64,000 bases of DNA from Capitulum mitella (taxonomy: Eukaryota > Arthropoda > Thecostraca > Pollicipedomorpha > Pollicipedidae). Below the pieces are notes generated by a model. It had not been told where the DNA came from. It made no database searches and saw only the letters and a list, made by a program, of their open reading frames with translations. A program made the position numbers and the translations under genes. Position 1 is the first letter of the stretch, and every line of letters starts with the position of its first letter. The DNA is taken from assembly GCA_030062745.1 (NCBI GenBank), contig CP099847.1:26584923-26648922 (forward strand). The letters run 5' to 3'. Positions 46,100 through 57,905 of the stretch are shown one piece after another.

Positions 46100-47463
46100 T
46101 GTCATTGTTACCCCCATTTACGCGTCTGGAGACACCTCTAATCCCGGCAACTTCCGGCCCATCTCGGCCCTCCCTGCCGTCCCCAAAATCCTCGAAAAAT
46201 CGTCCGTTCTCAGCTCAGCTCCTATGTTATCGGTAACCACATCCTCTCCCCTGCGCAGTATGCCTACCGTCCATCCCACTCCACAAAAGACGTCCTCCTC
46301 GACGTTATGGAACGGTGTCGGCTCGAAAGATCGACGCTGGTCACCTGGCGTCACTGACTTCGATCGACCTGAGCAAGGCGTTCGACAACGTCGACCACTC
46401 GATGCTGCTGAACTAGCTCGAGTGGTACGGCATCTCTTTCCGGCTGGTTCAGCAGCTACCTATCTGGCCGCTCCCAGTTTGTCCGTGGCGGCTCTTCCAG
46501 ACTTCGGCACTTTCTTCTATCCCACGGTGTCCCTCAGGGATCCATCGTGGGCCCAGTCCTTTCCCTCATCTTTGTAAACGACATATCCTGCTTCCTACCC
46601 CATGGTCGGCTCCTATTCTATGCCGACAACATCCAGATCCTGGAAACAGCACCTTCTGACCTCGATGAACTCCAAGTGCTGAAGTCCTGAGCCGAGGAGA
46701 ATATCCAGTGCTTACAAGCAATGGTTCAGCGCAAACAGCCTAGAAACGAACGCAGGAAAACTCGTTCCACTCTTCTCGGAACTCGCAATGCTGTCGCCAA
46801 AGCCTCACAATTCATTGTCCGGGTTAACGATGTCAATATTCAGCCTCGAAAATGCATTTCAGTACTGGGTGTCTTCCTCGACCAGACCCCGTGCTGGGAA
46901 CAACATATCTCTTCCGCAGTCAGGCGGTGCAATGCAGTTCACATATCCCTTTTCAAACTTTGCCCTCACTTGGCCTCAGAAATCCTAAAAATCCTGGTCA
47001 AGATCCATATCTTCCCCACCTCCAGTACTGCTCGTCAGTCTGGGCCGGAGCCGCCGCCTGCCGCCTTAACCGCCTACAGCAGACCGTCCACTTTGCAGCC
47101 AGACTGGTCGCCGGTCTGCGCCGCTACGAACACGCCGCTCCCACCCCCACCGCTCTTGGCTGGCCCAGCATACGGCAGCTGATAAGGCACCGCGGTGCAG
47201 TAAATGTGTACCGCGCCTGCATGTCTCTGCCGCCTCTGGCTCACTGCGGCGCATATTTCGTCCGCGTATCGTTGTGTCTGAGCGTCAAACGCGCTGCCGC
47301 CGCTGGCGCCGCCGTCCTTCACCTGCCGCGCGTCCGTCTCACTGCCACGCAGCGGCTCTTCTCACACAGAGCCGCTGCCGCCTGGCACAGGCTGCCACGG
47401 CACGTGACAGGGACCACCTCGCGGCAGCAATTATTACAGCACCTCAGAGGTGCGCCCATCTAA
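46100..47463 (+). pseudogene. LINE reverse transcriptase, broken
   Basis: Motifs in order across shifting frames: NFRPISALPAVPKILEK, PAQYAYRPSHSTKDVLLDV, IDLSKAFDNVDHSMLL, GVPQ-GSIVGP, then YADN where active enzymes have YADD, and the thumb (LQYCSSVWAGAAACRLNRLQ). Loss of the second catalytic Asp plus stops (for example at the TAG in LLN-LEWYG) show it cannot be active. The last 203-codon frame (46852-47463) is intact. Confidence 0.85.
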
Positions 47464-47470
47464 GTCGGCG

Positions 47471-49160
47471 CTGTTAACCGTGAGGTCGGAGCAGGGTACG
47501 GTGATGGTGCTGGGTGGGCGGGAAGGGAGTGTTTCATAACGCCAGATGTGTTTGACGTTCTTATATTGTACTGACTGGGCCCTAAGAGCCACCGTGTGGA
47601 GGAACCCTTATGAACGAATACAACAGATGGTCAGATTTGGCCGTAAGTGCCCTTTTCTGTCCCGCATAGACAAATCAGGCCTTTTTTGCTGCCAAACCCA
47701 TTTTGAGCCACGTAGGAGTCCTGGTTTTCAAAGTTCTCTGCCCCAAAAATTCAACGGGATAATTTGACTTAAGATGACTTTGGGTGATCTTAATACTGAC
47801 CTTATTTGACGCAATCTACATGCTTTCTTTTAGTTTCTCCAAGGGCTTTCCGATGGTGTTTCTATTTTTTCTGTGGGATTTATGGTTCTCGAGACCTCAG
47901 GGGTTCTCATGATCCCCGGCCCGGCGAAGGGTTATGATGGAAGAAAAGGAAAAGAACCGCAGCAACACAAAAAATTAGGTTGCCGGGCGGCCCAGATAAA
48001 CGGAGTCTAAATCCACGCCAGCGATCAAGACGCCGAAACTCCTATCCTTTCGACGTAACAGCTACTACATACATGGCCCTGTAATTCAGCGATACGCTTG
48101 TTGTAATACATGGAACGAGTGGCCATGGGAACATGTGAAGATATCCTCAGTTTTCGTGAAACTTTACATAACTCACAACCAAACAGCCCCAAATCCAGCT
48201 CAGTAAACGACATCATTGTAGGGACTGTTCAATCATCGTTTCAATTTTCGTTTAACCCACGAACCAATGCGGACATGATTTATCTCCCCCCTTGGTTTTT
48301 CTGACGCAATTTCCGAAAGATAAAAGTTATTACCTCATATTTTTAGTGCTTTACATGCACAACACATGCCCTAACTTTTTGAAAGCGAGGATTACCCTTG
48401 GTCGCTAAGGGTCAGGTCACATGACGTTATGCACCGAACCAGTGATGCGGTTTTCACTTTCCAGTACGGTTAAGACTCAAGTAACTGCCTTCGAGATTTG
48501 ACTTGCAATGAGCTTACCAGGAATGACTCAAATGGCAAGCATCAGATTTCGCAAGTCATAAGTGACCTGAGGCAAAGTCAACGACGTTTGCTCCTTAACT
48601 TCGTGGTGTTGATTAATAGCGTCTTTCCTCAGACAAATGTATCTAAAAGGCCCCAAATATTTCAGATGCGCTTTCCCTCGTGAATTTCTACACCAGTTGC
48701 ATGTAAAAAATAAAACGTGAAATCGTTACCTAGTATGACGTCCACTGGATTCACGTGAGGTTACTTTTAGGGGTTAGTGCTATTAGTTTTGCTTTCAGGA
48801 GTTTACAAGTCTGATCTTTTTTGCTGTTTTCCATGTTTTTCAATGCTCATTGAGGTGTCTTCTTCGATGACATCAATGTAACACTGTACGACAGTGGTGC
48901 GGTGATGTTGCATACCGCCGAAAAGACACCACAAAAAAGTATAAAATAATACAATACAAAAATAACCTCTAAAATAACAAAAATATACCTATGGTAAATT
49001 ACAAACATGAAGATTACACCAGCCTCAGTTATTAAATAAGCGATCATTTCCCCCAAATGTGGGTTTCTCAGGAGATTTAGCCCACTTTATCTTAACAAAC
49101 GGAAATCTATAAGTTTCCGCTAAAGTTTTCAAATAAAAAATACATATGTTCCCATGTATA
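47471..49160. other. No gene seen; AT-rich
   Basis: Only short frames and no recognised repeat borders. Confidence 0.4.
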
Positions 49161-49164
49161 TAGG

Positions 49165-49640
49165 TTTAAATGTATATATATATATATATATATATATTTA
49201 GAAGGTAGAAAGGTGGATAGATACTTCATTTTATGCTTTATTGCATTATTTTATGCTTTCTGCTTATCTCTTATCTGATGCAACCGATCTTTTCGTTATT
49301 ATTGCCCATTTCCCTTTAAAACCGGCAGAAAGTATGGGAGGGGCAAACCAACATGTGAGGGGACAAAATCAACATTGGGGCCCTCACAAAGGGATGCAAA
49401 TCGACACCCCGGGATTTAGTCCGTTTCTCAGTTTTATGTAGTCGGCTATGAGAAAACAGATATATGGCGGAAATCGCTTACATATGATCCAAAAATAAAA
49501 ATAAAGCTAGTTTCGAGCTGTACTCGTCACAAGCTTTTCAAAGGCAGGCTTATTTTTTTCGTACGACAGACCGTTTGTTAGTTAGAGAGGAGGTAAACCC
49601 TCCCCCTCTCCCAGTCAGGCGTGCCTCGCGCCGACTGCCA
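49165..49640 (+). repeat. (TA)n tract followed by repeats G and E
   Basis: TA microsatellite at 49172-49197, then G (GGCAGAAAGTATGGGAGG ... AAATCGACACCCC, about 49325-49415) and E (GTTTCTCAGTTTTATGTAGT ... CCCAGTCAGGCG, 49425-49620). See the inverted set at 36380-36720. Confidence 0.6.
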
Positions 49641-49939
49641 GCCTGGCGCGGGTTGAGACATGGCAGTGCATAAGAACTGCGGACAGTTGAACCAAGGATT
49701 CCTAAGATCAACTACCTGCTCCATGCCAAACACACTTCTGAATGCCGCGTTATCAGCCAGGATTCAGCACTTACCCTCGGACAGATAATGGGCGAACGAG
49801 AGGGCCTTTGTCGCACGACAGTCGAACAGGACCGTTTTCGACGGCCCAATGACGGCCTAATGACGGCCTAATGCTTCTGAACGAGACTCAGAAAACGCGA
49901 AACAGAACGGAGCTAACCGCCGGGAGAGCTAAACATGGA

Positions 49940-50300
49940 AACGGCGCGGTATTGGCGATGTAAAATGTTTCGCCCGCCACGGCGCGGGGTCGCTCTGCGG
50001 TCGGCATTGTGCGGGCTACGCGGGTGGGCGCGAGCGCCACCTTTTGCGCATGACCGGCACCAGTGGGTGCCTGAGTCAAGCGCCCGTCGCCAGGCGGCGG
50101 TCGCCTCGGCCGTCTGTCTGTGCCGGCGGTGCAACCGAGGTCGGCCGCCAGGCGGCGGTGGGCGCTGCACCAGGCGCCTCGGATGCTGCTGGCGGGTTAG
50201 GCGCATGCGCCAAAGGGGTGAACGACCCATTCCGTTGTGCGCGCGAAGTAGGTCGTGAAGGCCCGGCATTTGGGACACTCCGCACCGCGGCCTCCTTCGG
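49940..50300. other. Isolated GC-rich block with GGCGCATGCGCC palindrome
   Basis: CpG-rich block between AT-rich flanks. The 12-bp palindrome near 50203-50214 contains the NRF-1-type GCGCATGCGC core. A minus frame (50197-50391) has CPKC...H...CA spacing like a lone zinc finger, but nothing supports it further. Confidence 0.35.
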
Positions 50301-50599
50301 GTAGGTCCTGGGTCTGGGGGTAAATTGTAGCTTGGGTCTGGGGGGTGGTTTCCTGGTAGTTTTCAGTATGTAGTAGCATGTACGTTTGCATTTGCCTTGA
50401 ATCCTCTTAAATCTGCTCAGTTAGCTTGGAATGTTCGTATGACGTTCAATACTTGTCGTTCTCTACGTTGTATCTTTTGTGCTCTGATTGTTTGATAACC
50501 ATGTGACAGGATAAAACATGTCTTTGGCTACTTCTTTTCTGGTCAACGTAAAATGCGTAATATACACGGCTATGTGAGAAAACGGTGGTTCCTCTCCTT

Positions 50600-51425
50600 A
50601 GTGACGGGTGCCGGCACTACTCTGCGGTGGGCGCAACACATCAGTGACAACGGGTCGCATGTGACGACCTTGTGGCAGGCGAGCGAGACGGCGATAGCGC
50701 TGTTTTTTGGCTCCCAGTGACGAGTTCGGCCGACGACTCACTGCGGAGGGTAGAACAGCGCTGGGCGCCCGAAGCGCTGTTTGGTAACGTAATGCCCCCT
50801 GCCCTTTTACAGCGAGAAGGCCCGTGAGACAATGGTTCGTGAAATCTGCCATGCCGGTACTTCGAATCATTGAAAAGATGGCATCGGCGCCAGGAGGACG
50901 AACGCACGTCTGACATCGTGTTGTGGCTATCCTGTCATAGCAACGAGTGTTAGACATTCAGCTGTCTCATGCTTTTTGCTACCTTCGTTTCAAGCCAGAA
51001 CAAATTTGCTCGACGTTTAATTTCCCACGCACCCTCCAAATGTCAGCTCGTCTACAGCCGACGGGGAGTGGGTACGTGTTCCCCTCATCGCCAATGCGCA
51101 GGTCTAGTGCACTCACCGGTCCGGAGGCCGCCACGTTTGGCAGCGTGCCAGACGAGATCATCCAAAACTGCGGAGCCTCACTGGCTTCAGGCGAGGTCTC
51201 CGTGGTCGGTGCTAGGCCCTGAAACCTCCCGCGTCGATTGCTGAACCAGTATTGAAGTCGGAGAATGCGAAATCCCGTTAATGATTGGGTCGGTGTCAAA
51301 GGTGTCTTTTTGTGTCAATGTCTAGGGGGGGGGGGCGAGTTCTCCACAACCTAACCCTCCTAAAGTGAGTTTCCCAACAGATTTATCCCGCGGCAACTTG
51401 TATCGTAATCATTTTCGAAATAACA

Positions 51426-51470
<45 letters not shown>
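50600..51470 (-). repeat. Interspersed repeat C, copy 2, with (TA)n core at 51429-51470
   Basis: Inverse of 37740-38460, including the TA microsatellite at the same relative place. Minus-strand translations match copy 1 (CYDRIATT-CQTC versus CRYDRMAITCDTC; ADFTNHCLTGLL versus ADFANNCLIGLL). Confidence 0.7.
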
Positions 51471-51471
<1 letters not shown>

Positions 51472-51524
51472 GTTGTCTACTGTAGCCACATCTTTCGCAA
51501 TTACTGCCTTTTCTGTTGTTAAAA

Positions 51525-51620
51525 CGGGCAAAAAATACTGGGGGAAATCAGATTTGGAGGAGCCAAGACCCAAATGCTATGGGATTTTGAGGTACTCAAG
51601 GCCCAACCTTCGTTTGCAAG
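51525..51620 (+). repeat. Interspersed repeat G, partial copy
   Basis: GGCAAAAAATACTGGGGGAA-TCAGATTTGGAGG-GCCAAGAC matches the G segments at 36400-36480 (inverse) and 49325. As at 49.2 kb it follows a TA microsatellite. Confidence 0.5.
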
Positions 51621-53780
51621 AGGTATAGCCCCGCAAACGAAAATATGTCGGGCCTGTCAATGTCATCGCCCCAACAAGTAACAGTCCCCCCCGTCTGCGT
51701 CCCACCCATGCCCCATTCTGCCAGCGATTCAGTGGCAGGAGACGGCCTCGCGCTAGAGGCGAGGAGAACGAGACGAAAAGTGTGGTGGGGGGGGGGGGCA
51801 AGGAGCATTCGTTCAGGAGGGGCGCCAATCTCCAGGGAGGTGCCGATCTCAAGAAGGGCGGCATCTATTTAGAATGAAACTGGCAGTTTACTTACATGTT
51901 CACGGATATAAAGACACATATATCGATGAATGTTTGGCTTGAGATCCACGTACGCTGACATAAGCGCCGCCAATAAACCACATAAGGTGAGACACTTTTT
52001 TCTCGTGCTCCTGTGATAATTTACGTTCGATTTCAAGCTTTTGAGTTATTGTTTTTACTGTTTTGTTTGCTAATGCTGATTCGAAACAGCTGCGTCACAT
52101 CTGATTTTCCCCGTAAAGCTTACCTCATCTGGCTACCAATGGTAAAAGCAGTTTTCCCTACTAAAAAGAATTTTAAGTTTGTCAGTATTCCTAAAACAGT
52201 GATGATGAAGAAAACCGTCACTTCGTTTTTTTTAATTTAAATTGTCAGCTTTAAGGACCGCCAATATTTTACATCTCTGGGTAAAAAACTGTTGACCGTT
52301 TCAGATAGGGGTTAGTCTGATGAAGTGTAAAAAAACAAACGTATAAAAATGGGAATAAAACATGAATACAACCAGCCTGGCCTGCACGGGGCGCCTACCT
52401 TCTGGGGGAGGGTGAGGCTTACCTTACACTTCTTGCATCTACCGAGATATCTGAGAACGTTTCCATCCGATAGGTATTGCAATTTGCCCAGGCATTAAGT
52501 CATCTTTTATCGATCTCAGAATCGCAACAGATTTGTTGTATGCCAAAAACGAAAAATACCTAGACGTTGAGAATTGCAACAACCTTTTTCTTAGTAGCAA
52601 CGTGCCCCAGAGTGTGGCAACTTGAAACAAAACTTGAGGCAAGTTAATACACGAGAAGAAGTGCGACGATTGTTCAAAGCGATAACGGGTGGTCACATTT
52701 CATGGGACTCTAAGTTTCTTTTTTGCCATAATGGATGTTCTCGTATTCAGCACAGTTGACTGTAAAACCCCTCACTGCAACATTCCCCTCATTAGGGGAG
52801 ACCCCTCATTTCCCTTCCCTGGCGTCGGGGCCGGGGAAGGAGCCGGAACCAGTTGCTCAGGAGGGAGGCCAAAAGCCTCTCTTGGGATGGAAGGCGAGAC
52901 CTGCCAAGACTCGAGAGAATGCGACAGGGGCAGCAGCGGTGGTTCGCTGCTGAGACCGGGCCTGCTCAAGGCCCTCTCCCGGAGAAACGTGACAGCCCCA
53001 GGCGGAACACCCTGGCGACCAGACGCTAGCCGCCCGATTGACTGACTGATATTGGGTTCGGAGGCGTGCCTCGACCTGTTGGTCATCAGGCGCCGCCTGT
53101 AAAGTCTGTGTGAGCTACGTTACGTTAGTGTATGTGGCGGTTTCAAGGACAGCCCAATTGTTTCATTTAACGTTCTAGGGTGAAAGAGTGGTGCATACAA
53201 GTGCTTTTTGACGTTCGGTTGTATGTGTGTGAGCGAAATTTAGATGCCGCTTATAATATCGGCGTGGTGTGACGCCTCCGTGAAGTGGAGACAAGAAGCG
53301 CAGGCGGAAGAGGAAGGGAGTCGTCGCCTCTACTACTGTCAGTTACGTTACTTTTAGCCCTCCTGAAAAGCAAGAAATTAAGGTTATGCTTTACGTTTGA
53401 TTTTGCCAAGGTGCCGGTACATGGCCTGCTCCTCACGAAAAGCACCGAGGGGTCTTTATTGTGCAAGCTAGGAGGAGATTGCCCACACCGCCTCTCACGC
53501 TGGCTAAGCGTTCTCCCTATCACGCCAGGTCTTGCGGAAGAAAAGAAGGAGTGAGGAGGATTTGCAGTGTTGTGCAGTGGGTACGTCGTGCAGTGCAGCG
53601 GTGCTGCCTGTTGGTAGCTTGAGCGGGTAGGTCGCGCGGTCCCCACGGCTGCCTCTGTGCGCGCGGGCGGGGCCCGGGACAGATTGACCAATAAATAAAA
53701 TGCGTGATCCTGGCCAAGTTCCCGTGGGGCAGGTCATCGATACTGGTAGTGTATGGTACGGTTTGTTGTCGTGCAGATGT
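51621..53780. other. No gene seen
   Basis: AT-rich with a GC-richer stretch at about 52780-53090 and frames that show no recognisable domain. The right end (about 53560-53780) may be the 3' untranslated part of the LINE at 53785-56600. Confidence 0.35.
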
Positions 53781-53784
53781 TGTG

Positions 53785-54837
53785 TTAGAGTTCTGCTAGG
53801 TGTGTGTCATTGAGATATCTGAATAGTAGTAGCAGTAGGTCTGGGTGCTGGTTACCCAGGTGGGTGCTCAGGGTGAGCTGAATTTTCTTTCGTTGGCAGA
53901 ACGCCCTAATGGGTCGTCTTTGTGCTTCAAAATCTCTACATTCTAGCAGGAGGTGACTAACGTGAAGTGTTGTGTTGCAACTGTTGCATTGTGGCACTTG
54001 GTAAGAGCCGTCCTTTAAGATTGGTTGTGTGTATTTTGTGCGACCCGTTCTAAGTCTGGTGAGGACGACTTCTTGACGCCGGAATTTTTGATTTGATGTG
54101 TCCCAAGCGCCAAATGCGGGCTTGATTGTGTACTGGTGTCCGTGGTGGCTTTGTGTCCAGTTCCTCTGTTGTGTCTGATGGATGTGTTGCTGGAGGGCTA
54201 CCCTGCAGTCGTCCACTGAGAATTGTAGGTCAAAGCACGTGTCCAGGACTAATGATTGTTTCGCAATCTGGTCTGCTCGCTCGTTGCCTTTGATGTTTGC
54301 GTGTCCCGGTATCCAGAGGAATGAAATGTTGTTTACGTTAGGGGACACTTGCTGTTGTATGCAATCAATGATGTAGTGTGATGGGTCGGCCGTATTGCTG
54401 ATGGCTTGGAGTACTGATTTGGAGTCGGAGCAGACAACTACGTTAACCAGGTTGTGTCTTATCGCCATGTCAGGATGGCCATGGCCTCTGCTGTGAAAAT
54501 TGATGTTTGGTCTGGGAGGCGGTTGCCGAGCTCGAAGCCTAGGAGATGCTAGTCCAAATCCGACTCTGTCGTCGATTTTGGACCCGTCCGTGTATATGAA
54601 TGATTTGCGGTTGTTAACAGTGCTGTACTCGTTGAACTTGGCGAGGATTTCTGTTTGTGTGACGTCTGTTTTTCGTTCTGTAAGAAGGTATTCTTCCGTG
54701 GGTGGTTTGTCAGTCCAGAATAGCCTGAGGGGCGGTCTGGATGCAATGGGTCGTTCGGCAAACTGAAGGTCTGCCAGAGCCGTGCTTATTTGGACGTGAA
54801 AAAGTGGACGTTTACGTGTTGTACGGCTCTTGTTCAA
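53785..54837 (-). pseudogene. LINE RNase H domain and C-terminal Cys/His segment
   Basis: A 350-codon frame containing IYTDGSK (first catalytic Asp), CSDSKSVLQAI (second Asp), WIPGHANIKGNERADQIAK (His and last Asp), and then CNSCNTTLHVSHLLLEC near the end, typical of LINE C-termini. The catalytic Glu segment AEAMAIL is read only in another frame at about 54480-54500, so the frame is shifted out and in again there. In an active element the domain would remove RNA from the RNA-DNA hybrid. Confidence 0.85.
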
Positions 54838-55271
54838 CCTGTCATGTTTGAAGCAAGACTGTGCCGGATGGTTTTCCGTGTTCTGAACTGTTATGTAGTA
54901 CCGACGCAGTTGCTGTGTTCGCCTGGTCTGTAGTGATGGGATGTCCGCGTCGGACAGAAGGCTGACAACGGGAGACAGTGCAGTGCCCCAGAGGCTGCTC
55001 TAACGCTGTGTTTTTGTATGATTTCGAGTTTTTATGCCAGTGATGGAGAAAGTGTTGTTGAAAATGAAACTGTTGCATTCCAGAATGGGTCTAATGATAG
55101 CTCTGCAGAGTCTGAGCTGTGTTTGCCTCCGCCCCAGTCTGTTCCTGAACGGCAGCAGAGGATGTTGACGCACTTCGCGCATCGTTTCGTGATGTTGCGA
55201 TTACGTGGGCCTGGAGCGCGGGCGTCTGCCACTTCTGCGGATTTTTCGGCGGGCAGGGAGAACCCCCATTT

Positions 55272-56571
55272 TTACACCACTTTGCAATGTGGTCTAGTCC
55301 TGATTGTACGGTGTTTTCGGAACTCGGTGGAGGAGAGGAGTCGGAAAACAGGCGTTGGTCGAGCTGGTCGGCGGATCGCGGTCGCCGGGAAAGGGTATGG
55401 CCACGCGGGGCGGCCGATGGGCGGGGGGCTGGAGCGACCGTGGGTGAGGAGGGTGGGGAAGCAGGCCTGGCTTGGCGCCGGAAGCACGTCACCAGAACCA
55501 AGGGAGGCCGGGAGGGGGGCCGAGGGAAGGGTAGCACTGGAAGGACCGCGGGTGGGGGTGGGGGAAGCAGACCTGGCTTTACGCCGGGGGCGTAAAGCCA
55601 GGTCTACCCGGGGGAAGCCGGGAGGGGGGCTGAGGGGAGGGCAACGTCGGAGGGAGTGGGGATGGGGAGGGTGGGGGAGGAGGCCTGGTCGTACTCTCGC
55701 AGTGCCAGGGCCGGGGTGTGGGGTTGGGTAAGGGGGACGGGGCGTGAAAAACGGACGTCTGACACCCGGAGCGGGAGGGGGGACGGCGACCCCTCGCCCG
55801 AGCGGTGGGGGGGGGGGGGCAGCCGGGGAGGGGACGTAAGGGCGGCTCAAGGACGAGCGAGCAGCGACAGCGTAGGAGCGCCCGGGAGAGAGCAGCTGCC
55901 ATGCTGAGGTGTAGGAAATGTCCCGTATGGCTGCGAGTACACGGATATCGTTTTCTCGCACCCACGCGGGACATTGGGGGTCGGTGGGTGGATGTGCGCC
56001 GCCGCAGGCCGATGGATCTGCGCGCCGCGCGCAGTGTGCACTGGGTGCCGCGCAGGCCTGTTCGACGTAGCCGTATTGCTGGCAGCGGTGGCAGCGGACG
56101 GGTCGAATGATGTGGGGATATCCTTGGTATCGGATGCGGTTGATGGTAATGTGAGAGGGGTGGGTTTTTCTTGAGAAGGAAAGTGTAAGAATGGTCCTGT
56201 CTCCAGTGCTTTGAAGCAGAGAACAGGGAGGCTCCTGTTCCCTGTAGGGCTGCGGCGATGTCGTCGTGGCTCCACATGTCAAACTGTGGTGTGTTAATGG
56301 TACCACGACTGTTCTTTAGTGTGTTGTGGAATGAGAAGCAGCATTGCTGTGAATTGAATGTTGCGAGTGTGAGCAACTTCTTGGTGTCCTTGGCGCTTGT
56401 GGTGAGCACCAGGATGTGTTTGTGGTGTCTGGTGACAGTGAAGTGTTTGTGCTATAGGTGGTGCTCGAGTGTCTTGGTCAGTGCGAACGCCGACTCTTTG
56501 GTGACGTCGTGCGCGAAGTCCGCGTAGATGCTGACGACGAAAGAGCCGTCCTCGGCGGTGATAGAATAATA
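55272..56571 (-). pseudogene. LINE ORF1 (gag-like, zinc-knuckle) with frameshifts
   Basis: Begins MYYSITAEDGSFVV near 56571 and meets a stop after about 40 codons. In a second frame it shows RCHRCQQYGY-EQAC, HCARRADPSACGGAH and PQCPAWVREND, the run of Cys/His knuckles followed by the W-E motif of LINE gag-like proteins that bind element RNA. The C-terminal 200 codons are Pro/Arg-rich low complexity and include a perfect palindrome (55569-55605) and a duplicated segment of about 110 bp. Confidence 0.8.
55569..55605. repeat. Perfect palindrome, 17-bp arms with 3-nt spacer
   Basis: AGACCTGGCTTTACGCC, GGG, then the exact inverse complement of the arm. It sits inside the Pro-rich part of the ORF1 remnant where a GGG-AAGCCGGGAGGGGGGC segment is duplicated on both sides. 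Confidence 0.95.
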
Positions 56572-56967
56572 CATGGTTTTTAGAGAGGTGTGTGTGGTGT
56601 GTTAGTAGCTTCTGGGGCACTAGTGACCTCGGAAAGTGAAACACCGGTTTCGTTGACCCCTTGGCCCAGGCTTTAGCCCTGGGGTCTTCCTGCCCTGACC
56701 GCAGTGGCCCCGAGCAAGGGAGGTATACACCGTTAGGTATCAGCCGGTTTTGTTGGTGATAGAAAATACAGAAAAAAGGAAGAATAGGCTGGGGAGGATT
56801 TTCCTGTGGTTTGCGACGGACGCCTGCTTCAGACCCCGCAGCAGCTCCGAGCCGGCTTACTGCGGGTAACAGGACGCCCTGGGAACGCGCCCCACAGGTG
56901 CCTCTTCTCTTCTTTCTTCTTTCGTATTCTGTCTTCTTCTGCTCGCCTTCCTTGCGCCGACGGGTCT

Positions 56968-57130
56968 ATATCACAATGTCCAGAGCTCGTAATGTCCTAG
57001 CGGTCATATAGCCAATGCTCAGAAGGTCCACAGTTCATATCATCCAATGTTCGTAGAATCCAATGCTTGTAACGTCCAAGGCTCGCATCGTCCAAAGCTC
57101 ATAAGGTCAAGAGGTCATAACGCCCAAGGT
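56968..57130 (+). repeat. Left outer 18-bp array
   Basis: Units of the form GTCCAAGGTTCATAA-C with A/G drift (GTCCAGAGCTCGTAAT, GTCCACAGTTCATATC, GTCCAAAGCTCATAAG). Opposite orientation to 60490-60738. Confidence 0.8.
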
Positions 57131-57224
57131 TCATATGAAGCGCAAGACAGCCCACATTCAGCCCAGATTCGGCCCAACCCAGATTCGGTAGGGAATTCCC
57201 TTTACCGGCCGATATCTCCCATAG

Positions 57225-57905
57225 AACTTGAGAAACCTGGTTTTGCCACACATCAACTGAAAGCACTTGCTGTCCCAAATACAACAGTGAAAAGAAAAGT
57301 CACCCACCTTTCCTAGGGGGAAAGTTATAGACGATCGACAAAATCATGTCTGTGGGACGGCCCCTACGATTATCTTCAAAACTGACACAACGGACCATCG
57401 ACCGATGCCCATTAATCTGGCTGAAGAAACCCTATGGACCATTGAAATCTAGGGGGTCAAAACCCCCTAGGGAACTAACAAAACGGGTTTTATAGTTGAA
57501 ATAACGTCACGTAGGCCGAATTGCACATCAAATGAAAGCATTCGTTAGCCCAAATGCGACTGCAAAGAAAAGCCATCTATCTTAGCTATGGAGAAAGTTA
57601 AACACGATCGAAAAAAATCATGTCTCTGACGCGATCCCTACGATTTTCTTTAAAACTGACCCATTGAACCATCGACACAAGCCCGTCATTCTGGCTAAAG
57701 AAACCCTATGGGCCATTGAAATCTAGGGGGTTAAAACCCCCAAGGAAACTTCGAGAACGGGTTTTGTAGTTCAAAAAAACAACACGCAATAGGCCGAGCT
57801 CATATACATCATATCAGATGAAAGCACTCGTTTAATCGAAATACAACCGCGCAAAGAAAAATCACCTACCTTACCTAGGGGGAAAAGTAACAGACGATTT
57901 TTTTT
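57225..57905. repeat. 278-bp-unit array, orientation 1 (about 2.5 units)
   Basis: Landmarks AAAGTTATAGACGATCGA, CCTACGATT-TCTTCAAAACTGAC, GAAACCCTATGG and CTAGGGGGT-AAAACCCCC recur about 270 bp apart (57456, 57725). Ends abruptly at AGTAACAGACGATT. Confidence 0.85.

Larger units (their letters stand above)
43633..47470 (+). mobile_element. Dead LINE (CR1/Jockey-like) copy 2, near full length
   Basis: Plus-strand non-LTR retrotransposon with, in order, a 5' region, a 147-codon frame (44208-44651), an endonuclease domain (44650-45150) and a reverse transcriptase (46100-47463) ending in a WHRLPRHVT-type tail. Several frameshifts and stops break it. It is the fuller partner of the inverted copy at 33536-35690. 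The 3' end beyond the last stop is not defined. Confidence 0.88.
53785..56600 (-). mobile_element. Internally deleted LINE with ORF1, RT thumb and RNase H (I/R1-like group)
   Basis: In minus-strand order: ORF1 with CCHC-type zinc knuckles and a Pro-rich tail (56571-55272), a stub of reverse transcriptase thumb (about 55310-54850, motifs IAKWCKNGG, LCRAIIRPILECNSF), then an RNase H domain with C-terminal zinc-finger-like segment (54837-53785). The endonuclease and nearly all of the reverse transcriptase are missing. RNase H after the reverse transcriptase places it in the I-like assemblage and separates it from the LINE pair at 33.5 and 43.6 kb. Confidence 0.85.
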
